Positions 24,797 to 34,327 of a DNA stretch of 64,000 bases are shown here, in pieces. The notes under the pieces are model-generated. The model did not search any database. It saw only the letters and a list, made by a program, of their open reading frames with translations, and was not told where the DNA came from. This stretch comes from JANLIQ01 sp964358205 (GTDB lineage: Bacteria > Patescibacteriota > UBA1384 > 2-12-FULL-50-11): the NCBI GenBank assembly GCA_964358205.1, contig CAYHNZ010000002.1, positions 1 to 64,000 of the forward strand. Direction: 5' to 3'. The first letter of the stretch is position 1. Every line of letters starts with the position of its first letter. The position numbers and the translations under genes were made by a program.

Positions 24797-25263
24797 AACG
24801 CCTCCCCTCTCCCGGGCGGAGAATTGTGCATATTTTTAAATTTATTTCGCAGTTCCCCACCCGGCTCCAGGGGAGAGAGGGTGTGGGATTACAATGAAAT
24901 TGATACTATCTTGACTACCCCTCTTGTCAGCTTTTTTTAGGCAAATTCCCCTCTCTTCGCAAGTTATGTCGCACAAGATACATTATCAGACAAGAATCGA
25001 CATCGAATCTGTTAGATTGCTCTCGAGACTCAAAGCTCCTCATCTCCGCCAAGAAGTCCTTGTAAGCCAAAACCTCTATGTTCCCTGTTAGGATCTATCG
25101 GTCCACTTTCTCTACATCCCTTCACAAAATTAGCATATACTCCGAACCAGTAAAAACACACTTTACGGTCAAATTTGCGTTTTAAGACACGCAAAATTTT
25201 TCGATGATGAACTAACCGTCGAACATCCAAAATCTACTAACGCCAACCGCGGTAACGGCAAAC
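24797..25263. other. Gene-free stretch between ATPase operon and secF
   Basis: A C-rich/G-rich inverted repeat (CCCCTCTCCC near 24804 and GGGGAGAGAGGG near 24869) can form a hairpin; the rest is AT-rich. A 66-codon minus-strand frame at 25030-25230 has no start signal or family resemblance. I see no RNA gene here. Confidence 0.5.
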
Positions 25264-26247
25264 TTAGATGTGTTTGCCGTGATGGTTAATGCGGTTTTGC
25301 CAAACAACTAGCAATGGTGTGGCGGTGAAAATCGATGAGTAGGTGCCAATAACGATACCAATCAGGAGGGTTACCACAAAGCCGCGGATGCTCTCACCGC
25401 CCATAACCGTCAAGGCAGTTAGGGTAAAGATAACCGTTAGGCTAGTCGCCATCGAGCGGTTTAGGGTTTGAGATAAGGACATATCGGCGATTGTTTCAAA
25501 ACCGAGCGACTCTTCTTTGTGCTTGGCTAGATTCTCTCGGATTCGATCGAAGACGACAATCGTGTCGTGAACCGAGAAACCCATTACCGTTAACAGAGCG
25601 GTGATAAAGGAGGCGTCAACCTCGAAGTGGAAAAAATGAGCCAAGATCGAGAAAACTCCGACGGTAATAACTAAATCGTGGAGAAGGGCCACTACCGCTA
25701 CGACTCCAAAGCGCCAGGACGAAACGGGGAAGGTAACCGTTCGGAAGGAATAAGCGAGATATAGAATAATAAAGACCGAGGCCAAGACGACCGCCAGAAT
25801 CGCTTTGCGGGTTAGGTCTTGGCTAACGCTAGGGCCAACTAGTTGGTATTGCTTTTCAGTTACTGATCCAAAGTCCTCATTTATTTTTTTGATAATTGCT
25901 TGATGTTGCTCGTTAGTAATTGGTAGCATTCGTAGTGTTAAGGCTGATTGATCAGTTTTAGTGACGACTAGCCCCTCAACATCGGGATATTCACTGACCT
26001 TTTGTCGTAAGTCGGTCTCCCCGACTGGTTTGTCAAAACTTAAATCCATCTGGGCTCCACCCTTGAAATCAATGCCAAAAGGCAATTTCCAGATGATTAA
26101 GAATAATATCCCAACAATAAATAAGCCGAGTGAAATAGTAAACCAAAGCTTCTTTTTTCGCCCCAAGAAAAGGTAGTGGTTAGAATTTAGATTTTCGATT
26201 TTCGAATTTCGAATTTGGTTTCGTGATTCTTTATTCTGCATCATCAT
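25264..26247 (-). CDS. secF: Protein translocase subunit SecF
   Basis: Partner of SecD in the proton-driven late step of protein export. The 327-residue membrane protein has the family markers FGIDFKGG and MGFSVHDTIVVFDRIRENL, plus six helices. It overlaps secD by four bases (ATGA). The first 22 residues are polar and encoded by heptamer-like repeats (GAAATTCGAAATTCGAAAA near 26180-26217), so a real start may be slightly different, although no later Met precedes the first helix. Confidence 0.95.
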   Translation of the reverse strand: MMMQNKESRNQIRNSKIENLNSNHYLFLGRKKKLWFTISLGLFIVGILFLIIWKLPFGIDFKGGAQMDLSFDKPVGETDLRQKVSEYPDVEGLVVTKTDQSALTLRMLPITNEQHQAIIKKINEDFGSVTEKQYQLVGPSVSQDLTRKAILAVVLASVFIILYLAYSFRTVTFPVSSWRFGVVAVVALLHDLVITVGVFSILAHFFHFEVDASFITALLTVMGFSVHDTIVVFDRIRENLAKHKEESLGFETIADMSLSQTLNRSMATSLTVIFTLTALTVMGGESIRGFVVTLLIGIVIGTYSSIFTATPLLVVWQNRINHHGKHI

Positions 26248-27509
26248 ATTTTTCCCAGCTGCCTCTCCCCTATTTTGGACATCGCCAATATACGCAAGAA
26301 TGCTCGGCTGGCGGTAATTGAGCTAAAGAGCGAAACTATCACGCCCAGTGCCAAGGTGAAGGCAAATCCCCTGACCGAGCCGGTGGTGGTGTAATACAGA
26401 ATGGCGCAAGTGATAATAGTTGAGGCGTTGGAATCGCGAACCGACGGCCAAGCCCTCCGAAAGGCCTCTTCGAGAGCAATTTTCAAGGCCTTCCCCTCTT
26501 TCAGCTCTTCACGCAGGCGCTCAAATATTAGAATATTAGCGTCAACAGCCATGCCGATCGACAGGATAAAACCAGCGATCCCCGCTAGGGTCAAAGTGAC
26601 CGGAATAAACTTAAACAGCGCTAGAGTGATTAAGGCGTAGCCGGTCAGAGCGAAAACAGCAATTAACCCGGCTAGTCGGTAGTTAAAGATCATAAATAAC
26701 GCTACTAAAATTAAACCAATGATGCCAGCCACAAGCGATTTTTTGACTGAATCAGCGCCGAGCGTTGCACCGACGGTATGTTGTTCTATCAGTTTAATCG
26801 GCACGTCCAGTGCGCCAGCGTTTAGGAGGCTGACTAACTGCTTAACCTCTTCGAGGGCGAATTGACCGGTAATAACGGCTTCACCACCAGTAATTTTCTG
26901 CTGAACATTTGGAGCAGACAAAATCTGGTCATCTAAAAAGATCGCCACCTGTTTATTTATATTTCGCTCGGTGATTTGCTCGAATAATGTTGCGCCGTCG
27001 GCGTTAAATTGGAGGCTAACTTGAGGGGCGTTAGTTGTTTGGTCAAAACTAACTTGGGCGCGTTTGAGTTGTTTGCCGGAAAGATTGGTCGGTAACCACT
27101 TGACGTCGCTTTGAGTTGAGGTTGGGTCGAGCTCTTTGAATTCGAGCTGGGCAGTTTTGCCGATTAAATCAATAGCCTGCTGGACATCTTTAATACCTGG
27201 TAGCTCAACTATAACGGTGTTTGTCGTACCCACTTTGGCCGGCTGGATTAATGGTTCAGAGACACCGGTGCTGTTAACTCGGCGTTCGATGACCTGGCGG
27301 GTTGATTCAATAGCACTAGTTTTTTCGCTATCAGCAGTTTTGGATAGATCGAGCTCATAGGCTAGTCGAACTCCCCCTTGAAGGTCCAAGCCTTGTCGGA
27401 CTGGCAAATCGCGGCCCAAGAACTTTTCTGTTACCGGATATGAAATGTAACCAGACAGGCCGATAATGGCCAAAATCAGTAATAACCCAATCCAGAAACT
27501 ACGACGCAT
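26244..27509 (-). CDS. secD: Protein translocase subunit SecD
   Basis: A 421-residue export factor. Markers are RQGLDLQGGVRLAYELDL after the first helix, the P1-type periplasmic domain (shorter than in E. coli), GMAVDANILIFERLREE and six membrane helices. GGAGG nine bases before the ATG at 27509 decides the start; an upstream frame to 27548 lacks support. Cotranscribed with secF. The many exported proteins in this window depend on it. Confidence 0.95.
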   Translation of the reverse strand: MRRSFWIGLLLILAIIGLSGYISYPVTEKFLGRDLPVRQGLDLQGGVRLAYELDLSKTADSEKTSAIESTRQVIERRVNSTGVSEPLIQPAKVGTTNTVIVELPGIKDVQQAIDLIGKTAQLEFKELDPTSTQSDVKWLPTNLSGKQLKRAQVSFDQTTNAPQVSLQFNADGATLFEQITERNINKQVAIFLDDQILSAPNVQQKITGGEAVITGQFALEEVKQLVSLLNAGALDVPIKLIEQHTVGATLGADSVKKSLVAGIIGLILVALFMIFNYRLAGLIAVFALTGYALITLALFKFIPVTLTLAGIAGFILSIGMAVDANILIFERLREELKEGKALKIALEEAFRRAWPSVRDSNASTIITCAILYYTTTGSVRGFAFTLALGVIVSLFSSITASRAFLRILAMSKIGERQLGKI

Positions 27510-27672
27510 TACTTCGAACCTCCAGTTCGAAGATAACTCAAAAGGCAAAAGTCAAAAGCCAAAACTTTAACTATTGTCGCTAGCGCTCGCTTCTCGGCTA
27601 CGCCTCGCAGTAGCTCAAAGTTAATTAGTTTCGAGTTGTAGTTTTGAGTTCTAACCTTTGAGTTTTGAGTTT

Positions 27673-28725
27673 TCATAAGTATTTTCCGTGTCCGAGCTCA
27701 TCTAACTTTTCTACCAGTTTTTTAACGTCTTGAACAGAGTCTCGCTGGCAGACGAGGATTGCCTCATCCGTTTCGATAATAATCGCATCCTTAATGCCAA
27801 CGGTGGCGATTAGTTTATTCTGACTAATAATCAAAGAATTTTCGGAGTTGATCCCCTGGTGAGTACCAACAACGATATTGCTGGTGTCGCTCTTTTCAAG
27901 CAGAATTTGATAAAGTGCCTCCCAGTTGCCAAGGTCGCTCCACTGGACGATGGCGGGTATGACGGCCCGGTGTTTAGCTTTTTCTACCACCGCGCTGTCG
28001 AAAGGCTGTGACGGTACCGCTTGGTAGGATTTCGTTTGTTGATTGGCTCGGAATTCTTTTATTCCGCTATCAATTTCCGGTGCGTGTTCGGCGAAAAGCT
28101 TATTAATTGTTTCGGCTCTGGCGAAGAAACAGCCGGAGTTCCATAAAAATTTGCCACTTCGAACATATTTTTGAGCGGTTTTTAAATCCGGTTTTTCGCG
28201 AAAGCGTTTGACAGCAAATACTTGATCTTTTTGGGCACTAATTGGCCGACCGACTTCGATATAACCGTAGCCGGTGTTGGGTTCGGTCGCTTGAATGCCA
28301 GAAGTCAATAAATACTGTTGATGTTGACGACAAAAATCTAGGGCTTTCTTACAAACAACTTGAAACTCTTTTGGCAGGCCGATGTAATGGTCGGACGGGA
28401 AAATTGCGAGATTCGCTTCTGGGTCAATGTCGATTATTGTTTGAGCGGCTAAGCTGATCGCGGCGGCGGTGTTACGACCGCAAGGCTCGCAAATAATCTG
28501 TTGAAGTTTTAGTTGTGGTAACTGGGTCTTTGTTTGCTCGGCATGATCGTTTATTGTTACTAACCAAACATTATCCTTACCAACCAATTTAGCGGCTCGT
28601 TCAAATGTGTGTTGAAGTAAAGTTCTTTTACCCAAAAAACTCTGAAATTGCTTCGGCGAGCTTCGGCGCGAAAACGGCCAAAGTCGAGTCCCCACTCCCC
28701 CAGCTAAAATCACAGCATGATTCAT
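27673..28725 (-). CDS. Mannose-1-phosphate guanylyltransferase-like enzyme
   Basis: Makes GDP-mannose from GTP and mannose-1-phosphate. The 350-residue protein opens AVILAGGVGTRLWPFSRR with SPKQF, the signature of the GMP group, then ICEPCGRNTAAA and IFPSDH. The C-terminal left-handed helix of ManC isomerase fusions is absent, so it is the single-function form. The start at MNHAVILAGG fits the family; upstream frame is unrelated. No other sugar genes are adjacent. Confidence 0.88.
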   Translation of the reverse strand: MNHAVILAGGVGTRLWPFSRRSSPKQFQSFLGKRTLLQHTFERAAKLVGKDNVWLVTINDHAEQTKTQLPQLKLQQIICEPCGRNTAAAISLAAQTIIDIDPEANLAIFPSDHYIGLPKEFQVVCKKALDFCRQHQQYLLTSGIQATEPNTGYGYIEVGRPISAQKDQVFAVKRFREKPDLKTAQKYVRSGKFLWNSGCFFARAETINKLFAEHAPEIDSGIKEFRANQQTKSYQAVPSQPFDSAVVEKAKHRAVIPAIVQWSDLGNWEALYQILLEKSDTSNIVVGTHQGINSENSLIISQNKLIATVGIKDAIIIETDEAILVCQRDSVQDVKKLVEKLDELGHGKYL

Positions 28726-28806
28726 GAATCCCCAGTTTAACAGATATAGGAGGTATCTCAACTTCGTTGTTGCTTCCCCCATGATTCTATAAGTAATGCA
28801 CAATCG

Positions 28807-29003
28807 AAAAACCGCGAGCCATGACCCATCAAAAGCAGGTCAGCGAGTGGTTTTTCTCCAAGCCCGCCGCTAGGCGTAGCGTGCGGGGTAGGGAGTGTGA
28901 GGGTGTAGGGGGTGCTTCGCAATTGTCGCGAACCGAAGTTCGCTCGCTCTCTAGCGAGAGTAACCCCCTCCACCCTCACAGAAAAGCCAGCGACGCAGTC
29001 GCA
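28807..29003 (-). repeat. Three-hairpin repeat element, full copy
   Basis: Read on the minus strand: GCGAC/GTCGC hairpin (28990-29002), a large GC-rich hairpin with TGTGAGGGTG/CACCCTCACA enclosing a GCGAAC-TTCG-GTTCGC hairpin, a linker CTCCCTACCCCGCACGCTACG, and a final hairpin AAAAACC/GGTTTTT (28807-28855). The final stem differs from AAAAAGT/ACTTTTT of other copies but remains paired. Confidence 0.85.
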
Positions 29004-29039
29004 AATTAATTCCGCTCTTGAAAAGATTGGGCAAGTGTC

Positions 29040-29756
29040 TCAACTAGGCAAAGAAATTTTTAGTTTTTCGAGAACCTGGCTTAAATCTTCTGGTAGAGGG
29101 GCTTGATAAAGATTGCCGTCCAATTCGATTTGCCAAGCGTGCAGAAACTGTCGGGCTAAACCGAGTGATTCAGCTAGTGAATCAGACAGTTTACTGCCGT
29201 AAAGTTTATCGCCAATAATTGGATGACCGGTTGACTGCAGATGGACTCGGATTTGGTGAGTTCGGCCAGTGATGGGATGGCACTCCAACAAGCAGAGCTT
29301 GTGAATAACGAATGACGAATTACGAATAACGAATTGTCCAATTCCGAGTCGCTTGTAACTAGTAATTGCTGCTCGGGCTTTGGCGCTTGGCAGCAAGGTC
29401 ACTCTCATTTTGTCACGACGGTTATCACGTTCAATCGCCAGTTCGACACTCCCCTCTGCTGGTGTCTCCCCTACCACTAAAGCCAGGTATGTTTTTTTGA
29501 CCACTCTCCCCTGCCAAGTCTTTTGCAAGTCTTCTTGGGCAAGTTTATTCTTGGCCCAAATCAAAACACCGGAAGTTTCAACATCAAGCCGGTGAACAAT
29601 GCCGAATCGATCCAGGTCTTTCATTACATATATATGATAAGCGGAATCGAGCCAGTCGCTGATTGATGGGTAATTTGGGTGCGGCTCAACCGAATACCCG
29701 GCTGGTTTGTTGATAACATAGTAGTCGGCGTTCTCGGTGATTAAATTTGGTTGCAT
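29040..29756 (-). CDS. RluA/RluD-family pseudouridine synthase
   Basis: Converts uridines in rRNA or tRNA. The 238-residue protein has the catalytic HRLDVETSGVLIWAKN motif and the TGRTHQIRVHL motif. It lacks the N-terminal S4 domain. Residues near 155-165 (VIRNSSFVIHK) are encoded by a heptamer repeat (29306-29336) inserted in frame just before the TGRTHQIR strand. Start at the MQPN Met, since TAAAAT lies seven bases upstream; the MMI extension overlaps that -10. Confidence 0.9.
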   Translation of the reverse strand: MQPNLITENADYYVINKPAGYSVEPHPNYPSISDWLDSAYHIYVMKDLDRFGIVHRLDVETSGVLIWAKNKLAQEDLQKTWQGRVVKKTYLALVVGETPAEGSVELAIERDNRRDKMRVTLLPSAKARAAITSYKRLGIGQFVIRNSSFVIHKLCLLECHPITGRTHQIRVHLQSTGHPIIGDKLYGSKLSDSLAESLGLARQFLHAWQIELDGNLYQAPLPEDLSQVLEKLKISLPS

Positions 29757-29818
29757 GATCATCATTTTACAGTAAAAAACTCTTGGCTGTGACCCTAAAA
29801 CCAGTTAAGCTAATCCCG

Positions 29819-32752
29819 ATGAAGAATCAGAAATTCGCCCGTGAATTTGCCAAATTAAATCCGGAACAAAAGCAGGCGGTGGAAACCATCGAAGGGCCGG
29901 TGATGGTTTTGGCTGGGCCGGGCACTGGTAAAACCCAGGTGGTGGCTCTACGAATTGGCCAAATCTTGTCCAAAACCCATACCTCCCCCCGCAACATTTT
30001 GGCGCTGACTTTTACCGAAGCTGGAGTGACGGCTCTGCGTCAACGACTGATAGATATTATCGGTCCCGACGCCTATCAAGTGACGGTCGCCACTTTCCAT
30101 GGCTTTGCCAACGAGGTTATCAGCACTTTCCCCTACGCTTTCGAGCTACCAGCGACAACTAACAATCTTGATGAACTGGAAACGTACCAAATCGTCGACA
30201 AAATTGTGCGGACTCTGCCGGGACTAGATTTGCTTCGTCCGGCCCGAGTGCCGAATCACCATGTCGGCGCGATTATTTCGGCTATCAAAACTCTCAAACA
30301 AGAAGCGGTTACACCGGCCCAACTTCAGAAGCTCTCTCTTGCTGATCTCGCTGCCGAATCAAAAAAAACCACCAAAATCGCAGTTGAAGCGGCTCATCGT
30401 CAAGCCGAGGTCTTAAAAGAACTAGGTTTGATATATCGGGCCTACCAAAAACATCTTTTTGATAATCAGCTTTACGACTATGAAGATATGATTATTTTTG
30501 TCTGGCGGTCGCTGTCGACCAAGCCGGAGATCAAACAGTATCTACAAGAGCGGTATCAATATATCCTGGTTGACGAATACCAAGATACGAACAACGCCCA
30601 AAATGCTTTGGTCGAAGCCCTGGCCGATTTTTTCGATAAACCGAATCTCTTTGTTGTTGGCGACGATAAACAGGCAATTTATCGTTTCCAGGGCGCTTCG
30701 GTCGCTAATATGCTCCACTTTGCCAAGAAATATCCTGAAATCAAAACTATTGCTCTGAAAATTAATTACCGAAATCCCAAACTAATCATTGAAAGTGCCA
30801 GTCAATTAATAACTAACAATCAACAACAGCTGTCGTCATATCTACGAGTCGACACTGGTCTTCAGGCGGCTTCGACTTTGATCAGCCAGCCGCGACTAGT
30901 GACTTTTTCTACTCGCGACGCCCAGTATGTTGGCATTGTGGAACATTGCCGAGCGCGGGAAAAAGAAGGCGTTGCCCCCGGTCAGATCGCTGTCATTCTG
31001 CGCAGCAACCGCGAAGTTCAAGAATTTCGATCTGTCGCCCAAACGCTGGGATTAGCGGTGGCCGGAGCGCAATCAGCTGACTTAATCAGCGAGCCGACCA
31101 TCCGTGGGCTCTTGAACATTCTCCGAGCCATTAACGAGCCAACCAACAGCCACCGCATTTTAGCCGCTCTTCCCTACCTTGAGCGCGAGGTCACAGCCAT
31201 CGAGATTTCTGAAGCGCTGAAAGGACGAAATTCCAGGCGACCGCTGCTTGACGAGCTAATCACCCAATCCCACCCGCCGGGTGTCCGTCGGGCAGCGATC
31301 ACTTTAAGGGAGCTACTTGTCAAACAGAAGTCGACCAACCTACTGGAACTATTATTGTTAGTGATCGAAAAGTGTTCACTCACTGCCGACAAAATTGATG
31401 GACGCAGTATTGATAGATTGGAAATTATTCACGCCTTTTTAGACAAAGCCAAACAACTGATCGCTCGCCAACCAGGGCTCAACGTCAAAGGTTTGGTTGA
31501 ATATTTTCAGACTTTACAAGATTACAAAATCTCCATTCCGGTTCGTCGGGCGACGCCCGAAACCCAGGGAGTTAATGTTTCGACTGTTCATGGCGTAAAG
31601 GGGTTAGAGTACGAAACCGTCATTATAGCTAATGTCGGTGCTGATTCGTGGCATGTTCGTTCTAGCCGATCGATCATAAAATTACCAAACTCGATCGTCG
31701 GAGTTAAGAAATGGCGGGAAGATCAGCTCGAAGATGAGCGCCGGCTGTTTTATGTTGGTATGACCCGAGCCAAACATGAGCTGATTCTGACCCTAAGTCG
31801 AACGCGGGATAGCGGTCTCGAAACTTTGCCCAGCCAATTTGTGACCGAAATTGATCAATGCCTGAAAAAAGAAACTGTCGATTTGACGCTCAAGGCGACT
31901 GAAAAATTACTTGGCGATTTACTAAAACCAGTTTCTCCAACCGCTCTGACCGAACAACAAAACCAGTACATCAAAGAAAAAATCGCCGGGTCCCCGTTTT
32001 CCTACACCCATTACCGATCGTATCTGACCTGCCCACGACGATATTTATTGCGCAATGTCTTGAAGTTACCAGAACCGCCCAGCTTTGCCCTCCAGTACGG
32101 TTCGGCCGTTCACAAAGCGTTTGAGCTCTACTTTAAGCAATACACCCAAACAAAGCTAAAACCCGGTAAGGATCGCTTGATTCAGGGCTTTGTTGAGGCA
32201 ATCAAGCGAGAGCTGACCGGCACGGAGCTGGCTCAAACGATTAAAAAAGGCACCGATCTCCTCTCCAGTTACTTCGATCAAAAGTCGGCTGTTTGGTTAA
32301 TGCCGGTCGGTGTTGAATACAGTTTTTACACTCATCATGTTGAACTGGATAATCTTTGGCTGACTGGCAAGTTCGACCGTATCGATCCGATCGACCCGAT
32401 CGCCCGAACCGTTCGAGTGATTGATTACAAGACTGGTTCCAAGCCCAAAACCCGCGGTCAGATTGAAGGCACGACCAAGGATTCCGACGGCGAGATTAAA
32501 CAACAGCTGGTTTTTTATGCCTTGCTGGCTAAGCACGATAGAATTTTCCCCTTTAATGTCAGGGAGCTGGTTATTAGTTCGGTCGACGACGCCGGTAAGT
32601 TTACCGACGAAGTTTTTACAGTTAGTGCCGATGAAATCTTGCTCTTAGAAAAAAGTATCCTGTCTACTCACGAAGAAATTGTCGCCCGGACAGACTTCCC
32701 CCATCTCGCCGAATCGTACGAACGCGGTTGTGAGCTCTGCGCCTTGTTTTAA
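29819..32752 (+). CDS. UvrD/Rep-type helicase fused to RecB-like nuclease
   Basis: A 977-residue DNA repair enzyme. Helicase motif I is AGPGTGKT, motif II VDEYQDTN, motif III GDDKQAIYRFQGA, motif IV NYR, motif V STVHGVKGLEYE and motif VI RRLFYVGMTRAKHEL. The C terminus is a PD-(D/E)xK nuclease: HKAFELYF, GKFDRID, VIDYKTG, and a Gln in QQLVFYAL. Four cysteines (TCPRRY near 755; CELCALF at the end) could hold an Fe-S cluster as in AddB/Cas4. This resembles AddA-like stand-alone helicase-nucleases. Confidence 0.9.
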   Translation: MKNQKFAREFAKLNPEQKQAVETIEGPVMVLAGPGTGKTQVVALRIGQILSKTHTSPRNILALTFTEAGVTALRQRLIDIIGPDAYQVTVATFHGFANEVISTFPYAFELPATTNNLDELETYQIVDKIVRTLPGLDLLRPARVPNHHVGAIISAIKTLKQEAVTPAQLQKLSLADLAAESKKTTKIAVEAAHRQAEVLKELGLIYRAYQKHLFDNQLYDYEDMIIFVWRSLSTKPEIKQYLQERYQYILVDEYQDTNNAQNALVEALADFFDKPNLFVVGDDKQAIYRFQGASVANMLHFAKKYPEIKTIALKINYRNPKLIIESASQLITNNQQQLSSYLRVDTGLQAASTLISQPRLVTFSTRDAQYVGIVEHCRAREKEGVAPGQIAVILRSNREVQEFRSVAQTLGLAVAGAQSADLISEPTIRGLLNILRAINEPTNSHRILAALPYLEREVTAIEISEALKGRNSRRPLLDELITQSHPPGVRRAAITLRELLVKQKSTNLLELLLLVIEKCSLTADKIDGRSIDRLEIIHAFLDKAKQLIARQPGLNVKGLVEYFQTLQDYKISIPVRRATPETQGVNVSTVHGVKGLEYETVIIANVGADSWHVRSSRSIIKLPNSIVGVKKWREDQLEDERRLFYVGMTRAKHELILTLSRTRDSGLETLPSQFVTEIDQCLKKETVDLTLKATEKLLGDLLKPVSPTALTEQQNQYIKEKIAGSPFSYTHYRSYLTCPRRYLLRNVLKLPEPPSFALQYGSAVHKAFELYFKQYTQTKLKPGKDRLIQGFVEAIKRELTGTELAQTIKKGTDLLSSYFDQKSAVWLMPVGVEYSFYTHHVELDNLWLTGKFDRIDPIDPIARTVRVIDYKTGSKPKTRGQIEGTTKDSDGEIKQQLVFYALLAKHDRIFPFNVRELVISSVDDAGKFTDEVFTVSADEILLLEKSILSTHEEIVARTDFPHLAESYERGCELCALF

Positions 32753-32761
32753 CAAACAAAT

Positions 32762-33052
32762 TCAGCCTACAGCTTGGTTGAGGGCGTTGACTAAGACAGT
32801 TTTGCTTTGAGCCCCAACGAAAGAGCTAACGACCTGACCCTTTTTTTCGATAATATAGGTGGGCATGGCGCCAATTTGGTATCGTTCGATGATAGCCTGG
32901 TTATTGGGTTCGTCAACATTTATTTTGACGACCTTAATTTTGCCAGCAAATTCCTTTTCGATCTCTTCAACAATCGGGTGCATTACTTTACAAGGTCCGC
33001 ACCAGGCGGCCCAAAAATCAAACATCGTAATTGCTTCAGCCTTTTTAACCAT
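32762..33052 (-). CDS. trxA: Thioredoxin
   Basis: A 96-residue cytoplasmic thioredoxin with DFWAAWCGPCK and cis-Pro in GAMPTYII. GGGGGG precedes the Met chosen (MVKKAEAITMF). It converges with the helicase gene, leaving nine bases between stops. Confidence 0.93.
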   Translation of the reverse strand: MVKKAEAITMFDFWAAWCGPCKVMHPIVEEIEKEFAGKIKVVKINVDEPNNQAIIERYQIGAMPTYIIEKKGQVVSSFVGAQSKTVLVNALNQAVG

Positions 33053-33262
33053 CTTGCTCCCCCCTAATTTAGCTACCAGGTCTACGAGCCAGACAAAATC
33101 TAACCGCAACATCCAAACTAAAACAATGCTGCTTGCCGGTTAAAACATCCCCCGATTTCGGCTGCAAATCACTCATCGCTCCTCACCGTATTCCGATACG
33201 GTTCGTCGGTCTTCGTGACTTTCGCTCGAAATGGGAATGTTTTTCCTCGGCATTAGATTTTG

Positions 33263-33808
33263 TCAGACTCTAACAAACCAGCTTGAGAGATTCTTGTCAA
33301 ATTTCTGGGCTTGGATGCTTCTTTGGGCCCAGGCGTACAGACCGAAGATTCCGAGAGTGTAGCCAAGATCGCCGATCAACATGTTGCGCAAGAACGGTAA
33401 GCCCATAGCATATGATTCGATCAGGCCTGCAATGGTGGGCGGATACAACCGACCCTCCAGCCACACGGCAAAGTTGGTGACTAGGAAAAATATCAAAGCG
33501 TTGGCTGTAGCGAGTGCGATCAGCTTTTTGGTCGTCACGGATTGCTTCAGAAACCGTTCGGCCAAAAAGACGCTAACAACGAAAGAGCCGTAAACGAACG
33601 GCATCAAAGCGTGAAAACCTAAGAATAAATCAGTGATAAATAAAACCAATAGCGGCGCTAGATAGTTCCACGGCCGGGTCAATTTAGCACCACCAAACAA
33701 GGCAGTCGCTCCCAGAGGCGTCATGTTAGCTGGGTGCGGTAACAGTCGAACAGCAATCGCACCGATGCTGATAGCTAGGGCTGTCGGTTTTTTGAAAAGT
33801 TCTTTCAT
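33263..33808 (-). CDS. DUF6580-like integral membrane protein
   Basis: A 181-residue protein with about five membrane helices. The stretch RLLPHPANMTPLGATALFGGA matches what I know of the DUF6580 family, and the general layout recalls ECF-transporter S components. Substrate unknown. AGGAAG precedes the ATG. Its long leader (33839-34030) carries riboswitch-like structure, so it may import a small metabolite that the leader senses; that is inference. Confidence 0.7.
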   Translation of the reverse strand: MKELFKKPTALAISIGAIAVRLLPHPANMTPLGATALFGGAKLTRPWNYLAPLLVLFITDLFLGFHALMPFVYGSFVVSVFLAERFLKQSVTTKKLIALATANALIFFLVTNFAVWLEGRLYPPTIAGLIESYAMGLPFLRNMLIGDLGYTLGIFGLYAWAQRSIQAQKFDKNLSSWFVRV

Positions 33809-33838
33809 CGGTCTTCCTAAAATAACCTATGTTGTCAT

Positions 33839-34030
33839 AAAAAAATAGAGCCCCGCTCCAGTTGTCCGAGGGCTAGACAGAGCTGGAGGTCGGAGCCACG
33901 CCTCGCGAGGCGCTTGGGGGAGGTTGGAAGAAAGTCGTGGGGACGGTGGTATCGAAAGAGATGGGAGGGGGCACACCCTTTCGACACCACCGTACCAAAG
34001 ACCAAGCAATTCTACTACCTCCAATTTATT
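33839..34030 (-). promoter_or_regulatory. Riboswitch-like leader upstream of the DUF6580-like gene
   Basis: From a predicted start near 34030 the transcript has a 16-bp helix ACGGTGGTGTCGAAAG / CTTTCGATACCACCGT (33949-33994 region), a CGCCTCGCGAGGCG palindrome and two crossing helices near the end: CTCCAG/CTGGAG (33883-33888 with 33856-33861) and AGCCC/GGGCT (33870-33874 with 33849-33853). The latter is followed by a U-tract at 33839-33845. The helices exclude each other, as in a terminator/antiterminator pair. I do not recognise a known riboswitch class. Confidence 0.55.
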
Positions 34031-34036
34031 GGCATT

Positions 34037-34065
34037 AATATAACATTTGCCATTAACCAAGTCAA
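34037..34065 (-). promoter_or_regulatory. Strong promoter of the DUF6580-like leader
   Basis: On the minus strand TTGACT (34060-34065) and TATATT (34037-34042) are 17 bp apart. Confidence 0.85.
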
Positions 34066-34117
34066 GAGATATTTGGGTAAGTCTGGAAAAACATACTAAG
34101 AGTTTTATTAAAGTATT

Positions 34118-34264
34118 GTCGCTGCGCGACTGGCTTTTCTGTGAGGGTGAGGGGGTTAGTTGCGAAGCACCCCCTACACCCTCACACTCCCTACCCCGCA
34201 CGCTACACCTACGGTGAGCAAAGTAAAAAGTAACTCGCTGGAGTACCATGGCTCGCTACTTTTT
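34118..34264 (+). repeat. Three-hairpin repeat element, compact copy
   Basis: First hairpin GTCGC/GCGAC (34118-34130), the swapped version of GCGAC/GTCGC in other copies. Second hairpin TGTGAGGGTG (34140-34149) / CACCCTCACA (34177-34186), without the inner UUCG hairpin. Third hairpin AAAAAGTA (34225-34232) / TACTTTTT (34257-34264). It lacks the CCGCCAGCTGGCGG palindrome found in variant A. Confidence 0.88.
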
Positions 34265-34327
34265 AGTAATTAAAAATATCCCGCACAAACCGGTTGGCCG
34301 TGCGGGGAATATCGGATTTCGGTTTGC

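Noticed and set aside
25030..25230. 66-codon minus-strand frame
   Set aside because: No ribosome-binding site or promoter at its start and no recognisable family; treated as chance.
33827..34249. Minus-strand frame over the DUF6580 leader
   Set aside because: It runs through a promoter, a strong hairpin and the repeat element and has no protein-like composition.
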